This document shows, in pieces, positions 6,508 to 12,751 of a DNA stretch of 12,751 nt. The stretch lies in NCBI GenBank assembly GCA_019695435.1, contig JACTVF010000035.1, positions 1 to 12,751 of the forward strand, read 5' to 3'. This DNA comes from Methanoregulaceae archaeon (GTDB taxonomy: Archaea; Halobacteriota; Methanomicrobia; Methanomicrobiales; Methanospirillaceae). Under the pieces are notes generated by a model, which was given only the letters and a program-made list of their open reading frames with translations, was not told the DNA's origin and searched no databases. The position numbers and the translations under genes were made by a program. Position 1 is the first letter of the stretch, and each line of letters begins with the position of its first letter.

Positions 6508-8925
6508 ATGCCTGAAGTGCAACTGAAGGTCGATTCCGCGTATCCCGGCGACCAGGGTGGGGGAAAAGCGCGGCTCGATCCTGAAACCATGCTCCTTCTG
6601 AAGATTTCACCAGGGGATCTCGTGGTAATCGAGGGGAAACGCCGGACCGTGGCAAAAGTCTGGCGATCCCTTGTCGAAGACTGGAACCAGCGCAAGATCC
6701 GGATCGACAATTTTACCCGGATCAATGCCGGTGTGAGCATCGGGGATGCAGTCAAGATATCGACGCTCTCCGAGGAGATCGAGGCAAAACGGGTCGTGCT
6801 CGCCCCCCCAGAAGACCTCCCCAAGAAAATACCGATTGCAAATAATCCGCACGTGATAAACGGCCTCCTGGATTTCCCGGTCGTGAAGAACGACTCGATC
6901 CCGATCATGCTTGGCCTGCCCTTTATCCAGCCGCAGATCGTCGCGTTCAAGGTTGTCGAGATCGAGCCTGAAGAGGCCGTGATCATCACGAAGAACACCA
7001 CGGTCGAGTTCTCGGATAAGCCGGCCGCCGGGTTCGAGGGCGTGAAACGCTTCAGCTACGAGGATATCGGGGGCCTGAAGGACGAACTCCAGCGTCTCCG
7101 CGAGACGATCGAGCTGCCCCTCCGGCATCCGGAGCTCTTCCAGAAACTGGGGATCGAGCCGCCCAAGGGCGTGCTGCTCTACGGCCCGCCGGGGACGGGA
7201 AAAACGCTGATCGCAAAGGCGGTGGCAAGCGAGAGCGGTGCGCACTTCATCTCGATCGCGGGCCCCGAGGTCATCTCGAAATATTATGGCGAGAGTGAGC
7301 AGCGTCTCCGCGAAGTCTTTGAGGAGGCGCGGGAGAACGCGCCCTCGATCATCTTTATCGATGAATTGGACTCGATTGCGCCCCGGCGGGAGGAAGTGAC
7401 CGGGGAGGTCGAACGCCGGGTTGTCGCCCAGCTCCTGACCATGATGGATGGTCTCGAAGAGCGAGGGCAGGTCGTCGTGATCGGTGCGACGAACCGGGTC
7501 GATGCGATCGATGCCGCCCTGCGCCGGCCCGGCCGCTTTGACCGGGAGATCGAAATCGGTGTCCCGAGTGAACTCGACCGGATCGAGATCCTGAAGATTC
7601 ACACACGGGGCATGCCGCTTGCTGAGGATGTAAACATCAGTACGCTCGCCCAGCAAACCCATGGATTTGTCGGTGCCGATCTTGCTGCGCTCGCCCGGGA
7701 GGCGGCGATCCGTGCCCTGCGCCGGTACCTGCCCGATCTCGATCTCGATAAGGAGGAGATCGACCAGGAAACGCTCGATAAGCTCCGCGTGCTCGCAAGT
7801 GACTTCCGAAGCGCCCAGCGGGACGTGGGCCCAAGCGCGATGCGCGAAGTGATGCTCGAAGTCTCGCATGTGAAGTGGGAAGCGGTCGGCGGGCTTGACA
7901 CGGCAAAGACCGAAGTCCGCGAGGCAGTCGAATACCCCTTAACCCACCATGAACGATTCGATGAGCTTGGGATTGTGCCGCCCCGGGGTGTGCTGCTCTA
8001 CGGGCCTCCCGGGACGGGCAAGACACTGATCGCGAAGGCCGTCGCAAGCGAGAGCGGCGCCAATTTTATTCCGGTACGGGGGCCACAGCTCCTCTCCAAG
8101 TGGGTGGGTGAGAGCGAACGGGCGGTGCGCGAGATTTTCAAGAAAGCCCGGCAGGTATCGCCGTCGATCATCTTCTTTGATGAGATCGATGCGCTTGCCC
8201 CGGCACGGGGGACCTCAAGCGACTCGCACGTGATCGACAACGTGCTCAACCAGATCCTGACCGAGATGGATGGCCTTGAGGAGCTCAAGGATGTTGTGAT
8301 CATGGGCGCGACCAACCGTCCGGATATCGTTGACCCGGCGCTTCTCAGGGCCGGGCGTTTTGACCGGCTCGTCTACATCGGTGAACCTACCTTAGAGGAT
8401 CGCAGGAAGATCATCGGCATCCACACGCAGTTCATGCCGCTCGAAGGCTCGGCGCTCGAAGAGATCGTCAGCCTGACTGAAGGGTACATCGAGGACACGC
8501 TCAGCGAACTGGTTGAGAAACTGGGGAAGGATTCAAAAATTACTGCGGACACCGTAAAAGCGGCTATCGTGCCGGCGAAGGATGCGGCTGGGGGGATCCC
8601 TAAAGGAGCAAGGCGGCGGAGGCTGGTCGACCTGATGCACGAGAAGAACCTCACGTTCGAAGACCCGGCCCGGGACAAGAACCTCGAGTCTCTTGCCCAG
8701 ATAACCGAGGGATTCGTAGGCTCAGATCTCGAAGCGCTCTGTCGGGAAGCCGGGATGTTTGCGCTGCGGGATGGCGCAACGACGGTGACTCAGCAGCACT
8801 TTTCAGACGCCCAGAAGAAGGTGCACCCGACCATGAACGACAACCTTCGGGATTACTACGGTAAGATTCAGCAGCATTTCAAGGGCGGGCTTCCAAAGAA
8901 GGTGCAGCCGCCTGAATACCAGTAA
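6508..8925 (+). CDS. AAA+ ATPase Cdc48/VCP-like, with enlarged D2 subdomain
   Basis: An archaeal Cdc48/p97 (VAT) protein: a hexameric ATPase that unfolds proteins, probably feeding the proteasome. In 805-residue numbering, the N-terminal Cdc48 double-psi barrel and second N subdomain cover about 1-170, and the D1 ring has Walker A GPPGTGKT at 226-233 and Walker B IIFIDELD at 281-288. The D2 ring has GPPGTGKT at 499-506 and IIFFDEID at 554-561. Arginine-finger-region motifs RRPGRFD and LRAGRFD follow in D1 and D2. Unusually, the helical subdomain of D2 seems to occur twice, about 76 residues apart (see findings). The penultimate residue is Tyr (EYQ), like proteasome-docking HbYX tails, but Glu replaces the hydrophobic residue. 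ATG 6508 is preferred over 6493 because of the TATA position and the expected N-terminus [16 protein letters not shown]. Confidence 0.96.
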   Translation: MPEVQLKVDSAYPGDQGGGKARLDPETMLLLKISPGDLVVIEGKRRTVAKVWRSLVEDWNQRKIRIDNFTRINAGVSIGDAVKISTLSEEIEAKRVVLAPPEDLPKKIPIANNPHVINGLLDFPVVKNDSIPIMLGLPFIQPQIVAFKVVEIEPEEAVIITKNTTVEFSDKPAAGFEGVKRFSYEDIGGLKDELQRLRETIELPLRHPELFQKLGIEPPKGVLLYGPPGTGKTLIAKAVASESGAHFISIAGPEVISKYYGESEQRLREVFEEARENAPSIIFIDELDSIAPRREEVTGEVERRVVAQLLTMMDGLEERGQVVVIGATNRVDAIDAALRRPGRFDREIEIGVPSELDRIEILKIHTRGMPLAEDVNISTLAQQTHGFVGADLAALAREAAIRALRRYLPDLDLDKEEIDQETLDKLRVLASDFRSAQRDVGPSAMREVMLEVSHVKWEAVGGLDTAKTEVREAVEYPLTHHERFDELGIVPPRGVLLYGPPGTGKTLIAKAVASESGANFIPVRGPQLLSKWVGESERAVREIFKKARQVSPSIIFFDEIDALAPARGTSSDSHVIDNVLNQILTEMDGLEELKDVVIMGATNRPDIVDPALLRAGRFDRLVYIGEPTLEDRRKIIGIHTQFMPLEGSALEEIVSLTEGYIEDTLSELVEKLGKDSKITADTVKAAIVPAKDAAGGIPKGARRRRLVDLMHEKNLTFEDPARDKNLESLAQITEGFVGSDLEALCREAGMFALRDGATTVTQQHFSDAQKKVHPTMNDNLRDYYGKIQQHFKGGLPKKVQPPEYQ

Positions 8926-8927
8926 TA

Positions 8928-8941
8928 TTTTGTTCTTTTTT
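8928..8941 (+). terminator. T-rich terminator after cdc48
   Basis: TTTTGTTCTTTTTT starts within a few bases of the cdc48 stop. This is the typical archaeal oligo-T termination signal. Confidence 0.5.
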
Positions 8942-9200
8942 ACCTTGGAACCCCCTGCCGGCGCCTCAGCCATCATCAGTCGGGAATCATCATAAGAGCA
9001 TCAGGGATATTTTGAGCTGATATACTCCTTATACGGGCCCCGTTTGCCTGTGGCGCTCATCCTGGTGACACAAATTCGTGAAAAACCAAGACAAAATATA
9101 GGTACAATTGGGAATTTATCGTTGATCAGAAATATTATGAATTAGCATGAATTGCGACGCTGATCTGGAGGGAGGATGTGATTTGGCACAGGGAAAAAAG

Positions 9201-9234
9201 GGGGTATGTGGGGGGAGGTTTTCCCGCACACCCT
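9201..9234 (+). repeat. Inverted repeat / RNA hairpin
   Basis: The arm at 9201-9212 can pair with 9223-9234 over 12 positions with one mismatch and two G-U pairs, enclosing a loop GGGAGGTTTT. It is the strongest local fold I noticed in the gene-free stretch. No T tract follows, so it does not look like a terminator. Confidence 0.5.
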
Positions 9235-9376
9235 GCTTCCGCCAACTCAGGGAACTAAAGTACCTCCGGTTATCCCCGTTTACCGCGTGCCCACGTCAAT
9301 CGGTATCCCGCGGTCGAAGACGAACAATTCCGAACAGCTGCCGGATCGTCACCTGACAGAAGATCGCCAGTTAATG

Positions 9377-10183
9377 TTATCCAAGGATTGTCACCGAAGT
9401 AATGCCGGGCGGGACCGTACGGGTAAGGGGAAGGATCTCGCCGTTCTGCGGTGCAATGGTCATAGTGAACTGTTGGTAAGGAACTGCATGCCCGGCAGGA
9501 CAGACAAGAAGCGTGAACTGTTCGGAACCTTCAAGCAGCAGATCCTGATCAGCACCTTTCATGGGAATAAAGTTTGACTTTTGCGTGATCGTCCAGTTCG
9601 GGCATACCAGTACGGGGGTCTGCACAAGAGAGAGTTTTTCCTGATCATTTCCACTCACCCAGAATACGGATGCATGGCCCATATCGATCGCACCCGTAGT
9701 CAACATGAACGGCTGAACCGTAATCTCAAAAGCTCCCAGAGCCTGAGAATTTTGCGATCTGAACTGTACAGGAACACCACTTATTGTACCGTCAATCGCA
9801 GGATATCCAATCATACCAGCAGGATCAGTGAGAAGATTGCTTGCCGCTACCACATTGTGAGAAATCAGGCCTTGATTTTGTTTTTGCTGGGCGACCGGTA
9901 CAGATGTTTTGCCGTGGGCTAATTCCCCGTACCCGAGGTATCCGATAACCAGTGCTACAGCTGCCAGTAGCAAGATGAGCTGCAGCCCTGTGACTGCACT
10001 TTCGTTGCGTAGTGAAGGTCTGTTGTGCATGAGGTCATGTCCCGCATTTTCATCCGATTTATGCATAGTTCGGGTGACAGGTTGTGGCGGGCCTCCCATC
10101 ATCGGGGATGGATCACGTCCATTGAACTGGGCAAAATTGCGTTCGATGTTGAGCGACGGATCATGATACGGCTCCGCAATCAA
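9377..10183 (-). CDS. Archaellin-like secreted protein with long N-terminal extension
   Basis: The core resembles archaellins: an archaellin-type leader junction RNESA|VTGLQ around residues 60-67, a hydrophobic helix (LILLLAAVALVIGYLGYG) to about 86, and a beta-rich C-terminal domain with LLLEGSEQFTL, QQFTMTIAP and LPLTRTVPPGITSV, which matches the end of the archaellin domain. Archaellin leaders are usually about 6-15 residues; this frame gives roughly 63 polar, proline- and Met-rich residues first. The position-5 Glu of the mature protein is Gln68. Two cysteines (194, 228) could form an extracellular disulfide. The start is TTG at 10183, chosen because a TATA box lies about 40 bases upstream; ATG starts at 10102, 10066 or 10030 are possible, and 10030 would leave a normal-length leader. 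No other archaellum genes are nearby. Codon use is more AT-rich than cdc48. Confidence 0.7.
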   Translation of the reverse strand: MIAEPYHDPSLNIERNFAQFNGRDPSPMMGGPPQPVTRTMHKSDENAGHDLMHNRPSLRNESAVTGLQLILLLAAVALVIGYLGYGELAHGKTSVPVAQQKQNQGLISHNVVAASNLLTDPAGMIGYPAIDGTISGVPVQFRSQNSQALGAFEITVQPFMLTTGAIDMGHASVFWVSGNDQEKLSLVQTPVLVCPNWTITQKSNFIPMKGADQDLLLEGSEQFTLLVCPAGHAVPYQQFTMTIAPQNGEILPLTRTVPPGITSVTILG

Positions 10184-10218
10184 TGATGTAAGGAAATGCG
10201 AGATAAAATAATCTCCCC

Positions 10219-10227
10219 ATTTATACC
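10219..10227 (-). promoter_or_regulatory. TATA box for the archaellin-like gene
   Basis: The minus strand reads GGTATAAAT, a good archaeal box A. Transcription would begin near 10197, 14 bases before the TTG at 10183. This favours the long form of the protein but does not exclude internal ATG starts. Confidence 0.45.
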
Positions 10228-10278
10228 ACTCTCAGGAAGCCGGAGTGGCATTTTTCATCATAATTCCCTATCTTTTTC

Positions 10279-10443
10279 GTGGATGCTGTAGTGAAGTATA
10301 ACGGGGTTAAGGAAATGGGAGTTATTCCAACGTTTGACGCGGGCTTTTTCAGTTTTGGATATGCCAGGATCGTTCTTTCTGCCGGTGCAATCTCTCGGAT
10401 CGCTGCGCTCTGTGCTGACTGTTTAGGAAGAAACAAGAGATAA
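10279..10443 (+). CDS. Doubtful 54-residue ORF
   Basis: GTG at 10279 opens a frame ending TAA at 10441-10443. The peptide is fairly hydrophobic (VIPTFDAGFFSFGYARIVLSAGAIS, two Cys near the end). No ribosome-binding site is visible and third positions show no bias. A 71-codon frame on the other strand (10221-10436) covers the same DNA. I recognise neither and cannot choose between them; both may be non-coding. Confidence 0.15.
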   Translation: MDAVVKYNGVKEMGVIPTFDAGFFSFGYARIVLSAGAISRIAALCADCLGRNKR

Positions 10444-10719
10444 TGCCCGGTGGGAAAACGATCTGGGGAAATCCAGTTTTTCAGGGAAAAACTCTATTTA
10501 TCATCAATATCTTTGCAGCATGTTATTCTGCCCGTTTCTCCGTATTGAAAAAGTAACGGGATACACGGGACGATCTGCATACTAGGATATCTGGAGTTAC
10601 GCCGGTTTTAAATTACTCCCCCGCCGGAAAAACAGTAACTCTTCCTGTAAAAAATACCGGGGTGCCCGCGGGAACCGGGTCCTCGCCCTACATTATAGAA
10701 AGAATTTCCGCCCGGCCGT
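10444..10719. other. Non-coding stretch with small inverted repeats
   Basis: I see no gene. It contains a perfect 8-bp inverted repeat at 10475-10493 (AGTTTTTC-AGG-GAAAAACT), and a 7-bp pair GAGTTAC (10594-10600) / GTAACTC (10635-10641) flanking a TTTTAAATTA box. The second pair could be an operator around a promoter, but no gene start follows in a suitable place. Confidence 0.35.
10475..10493. repeat. Perfect 8-bp inverted repeat, 3-base loop
   Basis: AGTTTTTC and GAAAAACT are exact reverse complements separated by AGG. It could be a short hairpin ending transcription from either side; no associated gene is certain. Confidence 0.35.
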
Positions 10720-11052
10720 TTATTCGTTATATCGCCGCTCGTTGATCTTTGCGGCCATGATAAAATCGTTCAGGGTCAGGCCACCGGCCGGGTAGGTATA
10801 ATACTCCACGTCCACGAACCTGCCCTCCCGCATGGCGAGATCCGGAATGTGCCCCTCATCAGTGGACATCGTCAGTATATCGTTGAGGAATTCGATGGAC
10901 TTTTCGCTGTCCTCGAACATGAATGTGCGCTTCAGGTGGCCGTTCTCAAGCGACCAGCCAGGCACCTCTTTTAAGAGTTCTACTGTATCCTTTCTGGTGA
11001 TTGGCGGCGACCCGGGCTTGTATGTTGTGCACTTCTTCTTGTCGAGTTCCAT
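10720..11052 (-). CDS. Pterin-4a-carbinolamine dehydratase-like protein
   Basis: The 110-residue product has the length and fold signature of the PCD/DCoH family: ITRKDTVELLKEVPGW near 18-33, EGHIPDLAMREGRF at 66-79 and AGGLTLNDFIMAAKI at 89-103. The canonical enzyme uses two adjacent histidines (HHP) and a third in a TH motif. Here the first is His68, the second is Ile69 and the third is Tyr87 (TYPAGG), while Asp96 is kept. The classical recycling of tetrahydrobiopterin is therefore unlikely, also because methanogens use methanopterin. A role in another pterin (methanopterin or molybdopterin) or a binding function is possible. The ATG at 11052 has GGTGGA about nine bases upstream and a TTTTTAAG box about 40 bases upstream. 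Confidence 0.85.
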   Translation of the reverse strand: MELDKKKCTTYKPGSPPITRKDTVELLKEVPGWSLENGHLKRTFMFEDSEKSIEFLNDILTMSTDEGHIPDLAMREGRFVDVEYYTYPAGGLTLNDFIMAAKINERRYNE

Positions 11053-11297
11053 GGTTATCAGTCCACCGTATAACCAAAAAAAGATTTCTTAAAAAGAAAT
11101 AAGGGCAGAAATGTCCTTTTTCAATCAGCTGGCGTTGGGAGGACGGGTGAATCCCCTGCCCGCTCTGTTTCTGGAGGACAAGCATCACCACAAGCGGGAT
11201 CAGCAGGGCGCCCCAAAAGACCATAACACGTCCGGCACAATGGAGTACTACGAACAGGCCATCAGTATTTTCTGACCTGCACGAGTCCCTCCGGGCC
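11053..11297. other. Region between the dehydratase-like gene and the helicase, with uncertain ORFs
   Basis: A plus frame runs from ATG 11111 to TGA 11275 (54 residues, ending MEYYEQAISIF). On the minus strand the same DNA encodes a possible membrane segment (VMVFWGALLIPLVVMLVLQ) whose frame overruns the dehydratase-like gene. The His/Lys/Asp-rich middle of the plus ORF is what the antisense of a hydrophobic segment looks like, so at most one is real. The AT-rich block at 11080-11105 probably holds promoters for both directions. Confidence 0.35.
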
Positions 11298-12751
11298 GTG
11301 CTTGCTGAACGGCTGGGCTGGTGCGAGCTCCGTGAGGTGCAGGAGCAGGCATACACGGCAATACGCCGGGGAAATGACGTGCTCGTCATCGCACCGACTG
11401 CCGGGGGAAAATCCGAGGCCGCCCTGATCCCGGTGCTGGACGATGTTCTGAAGTCCGGCACAAAAGGGGTTGCCTGCCTCTACCTAGCGCCTTTAAAGGC
11501 GCTCATCAACGATCAGGAGGAGCGCATCGCAGCGTTTTGCCGGCCCACCGGCCTCTCTGTGGCAAAGTGGCACGGGGACGTCCCGAAAGGAGACCGGGGG
11601 TGGAACGCGGACGAAGCCCCGCAGTTCCTGCTGATCACCCCGGAGTCGCTCGAAGTGCTCCTGCACGAAAAAGGGCTGGCCCCTGACTTCGCGAACCTCC
11701 GGTATGTCATTGTGGACGAACTACACGCGTTCGTTGAATCGGAGCGGGGTGTCCACGTCAAAATCCTCCTCGACCGTCTCGACCGGATCGCCCGGACTCC
11801 GGTGCAGCGCATCGGCCTCTCGGCGACGGTCGGGAACCCGGATGAGGTCCTCGCGTGGTTCTCAGGTGGCCGCCATACCCGCCAGCTCGTCGCTGTCCCT
11901 GCGCTGTCAACGACAAAAAAATTCCGGTTTGTTATCGAGCCTGACCCGACCCGCCGGATCGACGCGCTCACCGGGCTTGTTGCCGGTAAAAAAGCGCTTG
12001 TCTTTGTTAATAGTCGGAGCGCGGCAGAAACGATTGTGCGGGAGGCAGGCGGTCGGATAAAAAACCTGCATATCCACCACTCATCGGTCCCACCCGTCAC
12101 AAAAAAGGCTGCAGAGGAGGCATTCCGTAGGGAGGAGGGTGCATGTATCTGCTGCACGAGCACGCTGGAACTCGGGATCGATATCGGTGACCTGGATATC
12201 GTAGTGCAGATCGGCCCACCGGCCTCGGTCTCCTCGTTTTTACAGCGTATGGGCCGGAGCGGCCGGCGGGAACGCGCCGCGTTTGTTGCCTGGCTCCTTT
12301 CAGATCCGGAGGAACTCCTCACCAGCTGTGCGGTGATCGAATGCGCCATGGAGAAGAGGGTCGAATCGCTCCTGCCGCTGAAAAAACCCTATAACGTGCT
12401 CGTCCAGCAGATCTTCCTCTACCTCCTCTCTGCATCCCGGGCCGGCCGGAGCACGATCGCCCGCACCCTCCTCATGCTCTCCGTATTTGCGTACTTCTCC
12501 GTTGAGGATGTAGATCGTATCCTCGATCATCTGATCTCTATAGGTTATCTGGCCGCTGACGGTGAGATGTTGATGCCGGGAACGGAAGCGGAACGGATAT
12601 TCGGCCGATCGAATTACCGGGAACTGTATTCGGTGATCAGCGGGGGGAACGAGTACCGGGCTGTGACACCGGATGGCGAGGTGGTGGGCAGCCTCGACGC
12701 CCGGTTCGCGAACCGCCCGGATCCGGGGGACTTCACGCTCGGGGGGGCGAC
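11298..12751 (+). CDS. Lhr-type DEAD/H-box helicase (3' end outside window)
   Basis: A superfamily 2 ATP-dependent helicase of the archaeal Lhr family, which acts in DNA repair and recombination. The frame is open to the right edge (484 codons plus two bases from GTG 11298); full Lhr-core proteins are some 850-900 residues, so about half is missing. Motifs in order are motif Q-like LREVQEQAY, motif I APTAGGKS at 32-39, Ia LAPLKAL, Ib TPESLE, II DELH, III GLSATVGN, IV ALVFVNSRSAAE, V STLELGIDIGDLD and VI QRMGRSGRR. A winged-helix-like region follows. The start is uncertain: the frame is open from 11151, homologous residues (SDLHESLRA) lie before GTG 11298, but no ATG, GTG or TTG occurs in frame upstream of it. 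Confidence 0.92.
   Translation, partial: MLAERLGWCELREVQEQAYTAIRRGNDVLVIAPTAGGKSEAALIPVLDDVLKSGTKGVACLYLAPLKALINDQEERIAAFCRPTGLSVAKWHGDVPKGDRGWNADEAPQFLLITPESLEVLLHEKGLAPDFANLRYVIVDELHAFVESERGVHVKILLDRLDRIARTPVQRIGLSATVGNPDEVLAWFSGGRHTRQLVAVPALSTTKKFRFVIEPDPTRRIDALTGLVAGKKALVFVNSRSAAETIVREAGGRIKNLHIHHSSVPPVTKKAAEEAFRREEGACICCTSTLELGIDIGDLDIVVQIGPPASVSSFLQRMGRSGRRERAAFVAWLLSDPEELLTSCAVIECAMEKRVESLLPLKKPYNVLVQQIFLYLLSASRAGRSTIARTLLMLSVFAYFSVEDVDRILDHLISIGYLAADGEMLMPGTEAERIFGRSNYRELYSVISGGNEYRAVTPDGEVVGSLDARFANRPDPGDFTLGGA

Larger units (their letters stand above)
8926..9376. other. 450-bp stretch without a convincing gene
   Basis: This lies between the 3' ends of cdc48 and the archaellin-like gene. 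It holds the cdc48 T tract, an AT-rich block at about 9085-9140 with TATA-like sequences (AAAATATAGG, AATTTATC), a purine-rich stretch with GGAGGGAGG at 9168-9176, and a strong hairpin at 9201-9234. A 69-codon frame starts at ATG 9147 (6 Cys, CDLAQGKKGVC near the N-terminus), but it turns Arg-rich and I do not recognise it. A structured small RNA or degenerate intergenic repeat is as likely as a protein. Confidence 0.5.

Noticed and set aside
6607..7869. 420-codon minus-strand frame
   Set aside because: Lies wholly antisense to cdc48; a GC-rich shadow with no domain signature.
8904..8925. C-terminal EYQ of Cdc48 as a true HbYX proteasome-docking motif
   Set aside because: The Tyr is in the right place but Glu replaces the required hydrophobic residue, so it is mentioned only as a resemblance.
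9206..9577. 123-codon plus-strand frame
   Set aside because: Its second half is antisense to the archaellin-like gene and its product has no recognisable domain; treated as a shadow frame.
10946..11461. 171-codon minus-strand frame with a hydrophobic stretch
   Set aside because: It is antisense to the helicase at one end and overlaps the dehydratase-like gene by over 100 bases at the other; a short membrane peptide inside it is possible but unsupported.
1..12751. CRISPR arrays, tRNA genes, insertion sequences, defence clusters
   Set aside because: I looked for regular repeats, cloverleaf sequences, transposase motifs and known defence domains and saw none.

Overview
The window looks like chromosome from a methanogenic archaeon, most likely order Methanomicrobiales (a Methanoregula-like organism is my best guess, from memory of the families and not from a search). 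Pointers are a type-III-RuBisCO-pathway ribose-1,5-bisphosphate isomerase, a two-ring archaeal Cdc48, RadB, an archaeal Lhr-type helicase, an archaellin-like secreted protein, a decayed HTH-PAS regulator of the kind common in this order, and TATA-box promoters with very short leaders.

Layout. 1-757 (-) is an incomplete HAD-superfamily protein resembling the soluble catalytic part of P-type ATPases. It diverges from 808-1779 (+), ribose-1,5-bisphosphate isomerase, which is followed by a possible 23-residue ORF and then by dapF (1915-2733, +). dapF converges on 2757-3842 (-), a radical SAM / helix-hairpin-helix protein of the putative DNA modification/repair family. 3921-4479 (-) is a broken HTH-PAS regulator. 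4580-6465 (-) is a larC-radB pair whose stop and start codons overlap (ATGA). larC diverges from a large cdc48 gene (6508-8925, +) across a very short two-way promoter.

8926-11297 is looser and AT-richer: a 450-bp stretch with a strong hairpin, an archaellin-like gene with an unusual N-terminal extension (9377-10183, -), some 500 bp with only doubtful small ORFs, and a pterin-carbinolamine-dehydratase-like gene that has lost canonical active-site histidines (10720-11052, -). From about 11298 to the right edge runs the first half of an Lhr-type DEAD/H helicase (+), whose start codon is problematic.

Functionally this is mostly housekeeping: nucleotide salvage, lysine biosynthesis, DNA repair/recombination (radical SAM-HhH, RadB, Lhr), protein unfolding (Cdc48) and nickel-cofactor synthesis (LarC). 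I did not find a defence cluster, CRISPR array, insertion sequence, tRNA or rRNA. The most unusual items are the tandem duplication of the helical subdomain in the second AAA+ ring of Cdc48, the archaellin-like protein with a roughly 60-residue cytoplasmic leader, the histidine-poor dehydratase-like protein, the HTH-PAS relic and the damaged-looking 5' end of the helicase gene.
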